Shown here piece by piece: positions 60,501 through 64,000 of a DNA stretch of 64,000 bases. This DNA comes from Undaria pinnatifida (Eukaryota; Sar; Phaeophyceae; Laminariales; Alariaceae): the NCBI GenBank assembly GCA_012845835.1, contig JABAKD010000010.1:17495204-17559203 (forward strand), read 5' to 3'. Within the stretch, counting starts at the first letter, position 1. The number at the start of each line of letters is the position of its first letter. Under the pieces are notes generated by a model. That model saw nothing but the letters and a program-made list of their open reading frames with translations, made no database searches and was not told the origin of the DNA. The position numbers were made by a program, and so were the translations under genes.

Positions 60501-62983
60501 GACAACAATGGTTGCTGCACATCCACCGCCACACGTATCAATGATCGGTACTCATTTTTGCAAGCTGCGTGATATGTCGGCCGCGCGTGTATTTGGTGTT
60601 TGCCGTATTTATTCCTCGCGAAGGATTTAGTCTGGGCCAGTGACTCCCCTGTACGTGTTTTTCGCTTTTATTCGCTGATGGCAGGCCGGGGCTGTTCTTC
60701 GCATTCACTGGGAGCCGTACCACGAGGCCAGAAAAGTAAAGAATATCGCCGAGAATGTGCGTTCCGATCTACGTGAGTTATCTGAGCGTTCGAGCAAAGC
60801 TCAAGAGGCGGCAGCAAAGGTGAGACAACTGCGTCCATTTTGAATGCTGACGGTACCTGGTACTGAAGTCTCTACCCACACACACCGGGATTTGTTTTGT
60901 ATCCAGCCAACATCATTGGACACTACGCTGTGATGTTGTCGACGCCAACGGCTCTGGCCATCCGCGATCTACCTGGTATCGGATACCATCCAAAGCAACT
61001 GACTGAAATTTGAGGAAAATGTCACCAACAGGCGAGCACAAGTATGCTTTGTATCTCGTCTCCCACGGATATCGAAGTTGATAAAATACTTGCCTGAAAA
61101 GACAAAAATAAACCAACAGCGATGCCACTGGACGGAAATTTAAGGACCATTCTGGAGAATGATGCAGCACGTAGAAGAAGAAGACCAAGGCTTTTTACGG
61201 GTCATGGCTCGGCTCGCGTGTGGGGCGAGATGGTATTTCAAAAACACGCTGGTTGAGTCGGGTCGAGTCGGGTCGAGTCGGGTCGAGTCGGGTCGAGTCG
61301 GGTCGAGTCGGGTCGAGTCGGGTCGAGTCGGGTCGAGTCGGGTCGAGTCGGGTCGAGTCGGGTCGAGTCGGGTCGAGTCGCGTCGAGTCCGGTCGAGTCG
61401 GGTCGAGTCGGGTCAGGTCAGGAAGTGTTGGAAATCTCCTGATGGATTCAGTCGGATCGGGTTAGGAGCTTTTCGAAATCATCACGGGTTGGGTCGGGTC
61501 ACCCTGGCACGATCCGACGCGCGAGAAGTGATCTGACCCGTGAAAAGCCCTGAAACAAATTAAGGGAAACTCTTAATTAATCTTCTCATAATCCAACGGT
61601 CCCTATAATGTATGTCCACGTACGTAGTTGTACGCTGTTTGATGCCATTTTTCATGTTCGTTCGGTTGATTCGCTTGCCCAGACTTCGTGTTGGAGTACA
61701 ATATACCTACAGGTATTCAGATCCGAGTGGTAACATCTTGCATGACTGGAGTCACCGGATTTCTGGAGTTCCTTTTTATACGTGGATGATATGATATAAT
61801 TGGAGCAGGCGCTATACAGCAACAACGTCAGAGGGAAAATAGAATAAAAAAACGCATCTGCATAGCCAATGAAACCAGGAGGACGATACCTGTCCCTCGC
61901 CGACGGCCTCCGCTTGGTAACCGGCAGCGTGCCAGACTCTTTAAACATTATACTTCGTAACTTCAAAAACGTTCCAAAACGAAGTCCAAGTGGTGTGTCC
62001 GCAAAAGCGTAGCACTAATTTGGGATTTTTTGCTTCTGTTTGGTGGGTCGCTCCCATAATCAGGAAGAACCATCCTTCTACAGTGCGGTAGGCTAAGATC
62101 GCGGTAGCACTAATTTTGGATGTTTTGCTTCTGTTTGGCGGATCGCTCCCATAAGCAGGAAGAGGCCATCCCTCTATAGTGCGGTAGGGGTTGCGCGTTT
62201 TAGGCCGACCTTTTTTTTTTTCTGGCATTCTGCATCGGCTGAGCTCCTTACGTGTGGAACTATCGGGGGTCAGTAGTTATGGTAAGTTTACGGGACAATA
62301 GTATACTTGTTTTAGGACTAGCGCATAGGTAGGAGTTGTGTTGGTCGGATCGCACGAGCGAAGGCCTTCGAAGTGATGTTTCGGGTGGTGTTATTGAGCT
62401 CCTCACGTTACGAGCTCGGAAAAACTTCCGTTGCATCCCTTGCATCCCTACCGCTGGGATGACGCGTTTTTTTTTCGTCGTATACCTGGGACCGTGGGAG
62501 TTCATTCGCGGCGTTTCTTAAAAGACAGTGTTTTTGGGGGTTTGGTGCAGAGCTCGTCAAGTAACCACACCCTCAGAAGGAAAAAACAAACAAACAATGG
62601 TTGGTGCACCTCCACCTCTACCGTACTATTAATACCATGGTTGGAGTGTCCGTCGCCTGCCTTCACTTCTGAGGGGGTTATTTGTTTTATTTTTTCAACA
62701 CCTTGTTTCGGTGGTCCTCGCCGCGCTGCCGCGCGTTTTTTTCCTCTTTCGTGCTACTGCTGTACCACGATTTATTGTTTTGCATACGTAGGCGACATTG
62801 GCGGAAACAACAGCTCGAACACGGCACGAAGTGCTGCAGATGGACGCGGAAGACATCGCCGGCCACCACAGGGACCTGATCGTTCAGTTCGTGCTGGCGT
62901 GCGAGAAAAGCAGGGAAGCTCTGGCTTTCAGCTGGAGAAGCGTGCAGCAGATGGAAGCGAGGAACGCCGAGGACTGGACGCAG
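46634..62983 (+). CDS. Gene C: long disordered and coiled-coil protein, both ends outside the model
   Basis: Gene-level entry. Exons are 46634-47173 (3' edge unsure), 49092-49724, 51364-51405, 52157-52312, 56841-57010, 58434-58500, 59241-59426, 60685-60819 and 62792-62983, continuing past the window. Apart from the first junction, all phases close (0,0,0,2,0,0,0). The visible protein exceeds 700 residues: a Ser/Pro-rich disordered N-part, a 211-residue exon with short helices, then mostly helical, charged exons with coiled-coil spacing. No catalytic motif or membrane segment. A scaffold or cytoskeletal role is a guess from composition only. Introns of up to 4.5 kb hold a Mutator-like element, MITE arrays and SINEs. 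Confidence 0.5.
47400..47670 (+). repeat. Head-to-tail array of three MITE-1 5' ends
   Basis: Units at about 47402, 47497 and 47592: CTGCTACGATGATAGAGGC, a GGTATACCGTTTT block, TTTCTGAATGACGGGGCTCC, CCCAAAGTCACCCTAA. Same 95-bp period as 20632-21000 and 54640-54920. Confidence 0.85.
48040..48218 (-). repeat. MITE-1 fragment, reverse
   Basis: GACGATTTTTGGCTTAACG, a GGGGTTAAGGAGCCCCGTGC block, and terminus ACCTCTATCGTAGCACGCGTC, an exact MITE-1 end. Confidence 0.65.
48268..48325. repeat. (GAT/GGT)n microsatellite
   Basis: GATGATGATGGTGATGATG words for about 55 bp. Confidence 0.9.
48795..48952. repeat. (GAT)n microsatellite with GTT interruptions
   Basis: Long GATGATGTTGTT tract in a gene C intron, 140 bp before the next exon. 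It creates poly-Met and poly-Asp false frames. Confidence 0.95.
49092..49724 (+). CDS. Gene C 211-codon exon
   Basis: Acceptor CGTCGTCGCAG, donor GGACAG|GTGACT, phase 0-0. Reads TRFSNGVQEWRGKTSQGGRF, a Cys/Pro-rich stretch (CQPPASLTCKPCTAPAHG), TLDLKRVEDALATLIEEQD, an Ala/Thr/Ser-rich linker and MRNVFAVYKHRGAQLVLAQS followed by FRLDGVFCRPDRGEW. It is the longest clean exon in the window with both splice sites strong. No family recognised. Confidence 0.68.
49905..50095 (+). repeat. SINE-body fragment with (CACT)n tail
   Basis: CCAGCTCGAACCCGCCAG, CCCTCTGCGACCTTTGGGAC and CAAGCCGTTCCCGC resemble the SINE-like body at 22525 and 33585, followed by about nine CACT units (50033-50070). Confidence 0.55.
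50136..50200 (+). CDS. Orphan candidate exon in a gene C intron
   Basis: Acceptor GACGACCAG and donor GAGAG|GTGTGT bracket MSATAKKFIARRALDKVLE (phase 0 to 2). The exit phase does not fit the next exon, so it is probably chance or an alternative terminal part (in-frame stop 30 bases on). Confidence 0.22.
50245..50295. repeat. (GGGA)n-type purine tract
   Basis: GGGAGGGGAGGGAGGGGAGG and G runs; potential G-quadruplex sequence on the plus strand. Confidence 0.8.
50495..50830 (+). repeat. Dispersed repeat shared with 46050-46510
   Basis: CCCCTTCGGGGATGTGGTTGG, AACTCGTGTGAAAACTAACG and AAAAAGAGAATCAGCCACCG align with the 46-kb copy, with a G tract inserted. Confidence 0.5.
51255..51362. repeat. 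Interstitial telomere-like tract (CCCTAA/CCCCTA)
   Basis: Degenerate CCCCTACCCCTA words grade into four perfect CCCTAA repeats ending directly at TTCAG. CCCTAA/TTAGGG is the common eukaryotic telomere repeat. The tract is C/T-rich upstream of a predicted acceptor. Confidence 0.88.
51364..51405 (+). CDS. Gene C 42-nt micro-exon after the telomere-like tract
   Basis: AG of AACCCTTCAG, then 14 phase-0 codons (EERAEGAHRQDYVQ), then donor TGCAG|GTTGAT. It fits the phases of its neighbours and could be skipped without a frame change. The pyrimidine tract is the interstitial telomere repeat. Short, so chance cannot be excluded. Confidence 0.4.
51492..51607. repeat. (GTT)n microsatellite
   Basis: About 36 GTT units with few interruptions. 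Confidence 0.95.
51718..52182 (+). repeat. About 110-140 bp tandem repeat, four units, ending on a gene C acceptor
   Basis: Each unit has GCGGCAGGGGCAACCTATCC (or a variant), ACCGCTTGGACGGCC, a TTCTTCCTTCCGGGCTGCCA block and a TTTCAACTTTCAATCG block. GGCAACC-type landmarks are at about 51736, 51857, 52007 and 52158. The last one is the predicted exon start. Confidence 0.8.
52157..52312 (+). CDS. Gene C exon, 52 codons
   Basis: Acceptor TTTCGCGGCAG, perfect donor CATCCAG|GTAAGG, phase 0-0. Reads HRLDGPRLRVLLIKARGLGG, DRLTIDIMEAEAALQLYGR, VEESATVIQ. The LRVLLIKARGL start looks like the first strand of a C2-type domain but the rest does not follow. Upstream tandem copies repeat its acceptor and first codons. 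Confidence 0.65.
52405..52475. repeat. Degenerate TTAGGG-like tract
   Basis: AGCTAGGGTTTAGGCTAGGG, TTAAGGTGAGGG and GGTGAGGGTTAAGG: telomere-like words on the opposite strand to the tract at 51255. Confidence 0.55.
52525..52760 (-). repeat. R6 element copy, reverse
   Basis: CCGGTTGACTCAAGAGCG, TAACTATCGGTGAGAG, TTGGTCGGGTTGCGCGACCC, GAGATTTCGATTGAGC and GGAGCTCAGAAATTTC. Confidence 0.65.
52871..54294. mobile_element. Complete non-autonomous Mutator-like element with 184-bp terminal inverted repeats
   Basis: The left end (52871-53054) and right end (54111-54294) are nearly identical inverted repeats beginning GGGAAATCGACAAAATCGGG. They are flanked by perfect 9-bp direct repeats TAATTTTTT at 52862-52870 and 54295-54303. 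Long inverted ends plus 9-bp target duplications are the classic signature of Mutator/MULE elements. No transposase is seen inside. The 1.06-kb interior holds a plus-strand frame to about 53432, a second weak terminus-like block near 53095-53140, and TTCGCAGTA-type repeats at 53930-54110. High similarity of the ends suggests recent movement. Confidence 0.88.
53155..53432 (+). other. Captured-sequence candidate inside the Mutator-like element
   Basis: An open stretch reading NTRGDTETDDISPQPSCGR and DPAPMQPHCEEWWHGGERGH before a stop, ending in a 15-bp tandem duplication (CACCCAACCAAGATCCGG). Pack-MULEs often carry gene fragments; this may be one, but the source gene is not identified. Confidence 0.3.
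54480..54922 (-). repeat. MITE-1 copy and three-unit terminal array, reverse
   Basis: A MITE-1 5' end (ACGCGTGCTACGATGATAG) at 54476 is followed by body blocks, then three about 95-bp units with CCCCGTCATTCAGAAAGTG, ATTTCGCCAAAAAACGG and a CGTAGCAGGCGTCTTAG junction. It ends CTCCATCGTAGCACGCGTC. Confidence 0.85.
55420..55610 (+). repeat. R6 element copy with an internal duplication
   Basis: GCAGCAGAAGTTTCTAAGAAG occurs twice in tandem, then GGAGCTCAATGTCTCTG, TTACCTCGAAGACATTC and GCGCGAACTCGACCAACG. Confidence 0.7.
55860..56065 (-). repeat. R5 dispersed repeat copy 4
   Basis: ACAATTCGACGCAAGTCTCG, TTCTCGCGATAAAAACGAA, GTACCGTGGTAGTGG, CGGATCTGAGTTACTACTGG and GGATAATAAATGGGATG. Confidence 0.7.
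56398..56762 (-). repeat. tRNA-derived SINE with flanking direct repeats, copy 2
   Basis: Same layout as 45480-45872: TAGTCGGTTTGACCACTTGC on the left and TTAGTCCGTTTGACCACTGG on the right. On the minus strand a canonical T-arm GTGGGTTCAAATCCCAC (5-bp stem, TTCAAAT loop) is followed by CATCCAC, with an A-box-like GGGTAGGCAATCGGTCAACC upstream. Confidence 0.68.
56841..57010 (+). CDS. Gene C basic helical exon
   Basis: Acceptor TATGTCGAAG behind a CTTCTTTCCCC tract, donor TTCATCAG|GTATTG, 56 codons plus two bases. Reads ALARGVLGRLASKRDLAARR, EKARLTRVVMAAGGVLAEEF, GRVLHVALRKAKRF. An in-frame ATG lies just upstream (56832), so it could also be a first exon with a basic N-terminus. Its donor edge is repeated twice downstream. 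Confidence 0.58.
56985..57170 (+). repeat. Tandem triplication of a gene C donor junction (about 70-bp unit)
   Basis: GCTTTGCGCAAGGCAAAGCG + TTCATCAGGT, GCTTTGCGCGAGGCAAAACG + GTCATCAGGT and GCTTTGCGCAGGGGCAAAAC + AGTTTGTCCAAGGT, at about 56988, 57050 and 57117. Each copy has its own GT after the exon edge. Confidence 0.8.
57906..58130. repeat. (GAT)n microsatellite
   Basis: About 220 bp of GATGATGATGGTGATGATGA words. The longest open frame on the minus strand (poly-Ile/Thr) comes from it. Confidence 0.95.
58434..58500 (+). CDS. Gene C 67-nt exon
   Basis: Acceptor GAGTCTGCAG; one base completes Ser from the previous exon; 22 codons to donor GAGCAG|GTAAAA. Reads CVTVRPPESTRLTAYDPITG EQ. Phase 2 to 0 as required. 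A second YDPISGEQ|GTAAAG edge lies 305 bp downstream and could be used instead (candidate exon from about 58668, phase 0-0). Confidence 0.5.
58476..58812 (+). repeat. Repeated donor junction YDPI(T/S)GEQ|GTAAA, three copies
   Basis: TACGATCCGATAACTGGCG + AGCAGGTAAA at about 58476, CCTATGATCCGTGAAAACTA + ACGAGCAGGTAAA at 58606, and TACGATCCGATATCAGGTG + AGCAGGTAAA at 58781. The middle copy has lost its frame. Confidence 0.75.
59241..59426 (+). CDS. Gene C exon, 62 codons
   Basis: Acceptor GTTTATTTCTCAG (strong pyrimidine tract), donor AGGGAG|GTAACA, phase 0-0. Reads VYMAVEAKNLRNFLLNDRAA, GNAASNGERKSKLLVTAAAR, LLPLPWDAMLGYGNPRRE. Helical first half. Family not recognised. Confidence 0.7.
59430..60240. 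other. Gene C intron, no gene seen
   Basis: Contains a short MITE-1-like piece near 59755-59840 (GACGGAGCGCCTTAACCC) and a CGATATATCGG palindrome at about 60070-60100. No exon. Confidence 0.4.
60250..60545 (+). repeat. MITE-1 copy
   Basis: ACGCATGCTACGATAGCGGG, the GGTATACCGATTTTTGGC block, TTTCTGAACGAG, TGTGTACCTTAGGGACACGG, GGTATAGATCTCCTC, then GCACATCCACCGCCACACG. Confidence 0.65.
60685..60819 (+). CDS. Gene C coiled-coil exon, 45 codons
   Basis: Acceptor TCGCTGATGGCAG, donor GCAAAG|GTGAGA, phase 0-0. Reads AGAVLRIHWEPYHEARKVKN, IAENVRSDLRELSERSSKAQ, EAAAK. Good heptad spacing. It has no Met, so start-codon-based gene finding would miss it. Confidence 0.66.
61252..61432 (+). repeat. 10-bp minisatellite (GGTCGAGTCG)n
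   Basis: About 17 units, nearly perfect, with repetitive Gly-Arg-Val-Glu-Ser false frames. Word-related to the GACCC arrays at 38268 and 44258. Confidence 0.95.
61990..62190 (+). repeat. About 87-bp tandem repeat, two units
   Basis: GTAGCACTAATTTGGGATTT, TTTGCTTCTGTTTGGTGGG, TCGCTCCCATAATCAGGAAG and CAGTGCGGTAG, then the same series again. Confidence 0.85.
62205..62470 (-). repeat. R6 element copy, reverse
   Basis: TCTGGCATTCTGCATCGGC, GTGTGGAACTATCGGGGG, GTTGGTCGGATCGCACGAGC, TTTCGGGTGGTGTTATTG and AGCTCGGAAAAACTTCCG. Confidence 0.65.
62792..62983 (+). CDS. Gene C helical exon, 64 codons (last in window)
   Basis: Acceptor TTGCATACGTAG, donor ACGCAG|GTAGGC, phase 0-0. Reads ATLAETTARTRHEVLQMDAE, DIAGHHRDLIVQFVLACEKS, REALAFSWRSVQQMEARNAE. 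Long amphipathic helix. The gene continues beyond the right edge. Confidence 0.7.
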
Positions 62984-63009
62984 GTAGGCGCCGTTTCTTC
63001 CGTGTGCTC

Positions 63010-63105
63010 TAGTCCGTTCGATTGAAGCGACTACGGCTCGATGGGTAGATCGATCCTCCGGTTCTGAGCGTTCCATGCGTGGGTTCGAGCCCCGGCGAGA
63101 TGACA
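63010..63105 (+). repeat. tRNA-like sequence (pol III A and B boxes), probably SINE head
   Basis: GGCTCGATGGGTAGATCG resembles an A-box D-arm and GTGGGTTCGAGCCCCGG a B-box T-arm. The acceptor stem does not pair and the T-stem has a mismatch, so a functional tRNA is unlikely. Confidence 0.5.
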
Positions 63106-63279
63106 CTGTCTCTGGGGTTGAAAAACGGTCGGAGGTCATCGACTTCTCCCGCAGAACAGCGCGTGGCAAGAGGCCCGCCCCGGAGATCAACGCTTAGGTA
63201 GACGCTGCCGAGACTCAATGAACTTGAAAGCATTTTTTGTTGGTTTGTAGCACTTTTCCACCGTTGATTACTGGGTGGT

Positions 63280-64000
63280 ACCAGCAGGGGGGATGTTACG
63301 ACGGTGTTATGATGATGTTATGATATACCAGTAGGGGGGATGTTACGACGGTGTTATGATGATGTTATGATGATGTTGTGATATAGGATGTTACGACGGT
63401 GTTACGATGATGTTATGATGATGTTGTGATATACCTGTATGGGGGATGTTACGACGGTGTTATGATGATGTTATGATGATGTTATGATATACCAGTAGGG
63501 GGGATGTTTCGACGATGTTATGATGATGTTATGATGCTGTTGTGATATACCAGTATGGAGGATGTTACGACGGTGTTATGATGATGTTATGATATACCAG
63601 TAGGGGGGATGTTTCGACGGTGTTACGACGGTGTTATGATGATGTTATGATATACCAGTAGGGGGGATGTTACGACGGTGTTATGATGATGTTATGATAT
63701 ACCAGTATGGGGGATGTTACGACGGTGTTATGATGATGTTATGATGATGTTGTGATATACCAGTATGGGGGATGTTACGACGGTGTTACGATGATGTTAT
63801 GATGATGTTGTGATATACCAGTATGGGGGATGTTACGACTGTGTTATGATGATGTTATGATGATGTTGTGATATACCAGTATGGGGGGTGTTTCGACGGT
63901 GTTATGATGATATGATGATGTTGTGATATACCAGTAGGGGGGATGTTACGACGGTGTTATGATGATATTATGATGCTGTTGTGATATACCAGTAGGGGGG
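63280..64000 (+). repeat. Satellite array at right edge (units of 46-70 bp)
   Basis: Units contain ATACCAGTAGGGGGGATGTT, ACGACGGTGTTATGATGATG and one or two further TTATGATGATG blocks; at least 13 units, running off the window. An inverted fragment is present at 8968-9118. Confidence 0.93.

Noticed and set aside
63010-63105. tRNA gene
   Set aside because: Good B box but unpaired acceptor stem and imperfect T-stem.

Overview
The window looks like nuclear DNA of an intron-rich stramenopile, most likely a brown-alga-type genome. That identity is an inference. It rests on short exons split by kilobase introns, a CCCTAA-type interstitial telomeric tract, very dense short dispersed repeats, and no bacterial gene organisation. 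No coding sequence is intact in one piece. I rebuilt genes by hand from splice sites (mostly CAG|GT donors and pyrimidine-AG acceptors), codon-phase continuity and protein-like composition. Exon edges are predictions.

Four genes can be supported. Gene D (minus strand, start near 14913, running out of the left edge) encodes a protein with four EF-hand-type loops, two of them fully canonical. Its EF-hands are split over exons at 12.1, 6.1 and 3.7 kb and continue at 1-79. Gene A (plus, about 15.14-25.97 kb) starts divergently from gene D across about 230 bp. It encodes a protein of about 516 residues that is partly coiled coil and of no recognised family. Gene B (plus, 26.17-43.77 kb) starts 200 bp after gene A stops, just after a (CT)n tract. 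It encodes about 680 residues with a long disordered segment and an AP2/ERF-like half signature. Gene C (plus, from before 46.63 kb past 62.98 kb, both ends missing) has disordered and coiled-coil exons. In A, B and C most introns are phase 0, and the predicted phases close along nearly the whole chain.

Nearly everything else is repeat. The main families are an abundant MITE-like element with TGCTACGATAGAGGT termini (called MITE-1 here), its head-to-tail terminal arrays, a second palindromic CACTCGCGCGAGTG element (MITE-2), a GCAGATTCTAAGAAATTTCTG element (R6), tRNA-like SINEs, and one complete non-autonomous Mutator-like element (52871-54294) with 184-bp inverted ends and a perfect 9-bp target duplication. 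There are also minisatellites and microsatellites, an inverted duplication at 11-12 kb and a satellite at the right edge.

The most unusual pattern is that tandem duplications repeatedly sit on splice junctions. An exon edge plus the adjacent intron is duplicated 2-4 times at six places (14.1-14.9, 22.9-23.9, 36.4-36.7, 51.7-52.2, 57.0-57.15 and 58.4-58.8 kb). This may show how these introns grow and how alternative exons or splice sites arise. No RNA polymerase, CRISPR array, rRNA, functional tRNA or bacterial-type system was seen.
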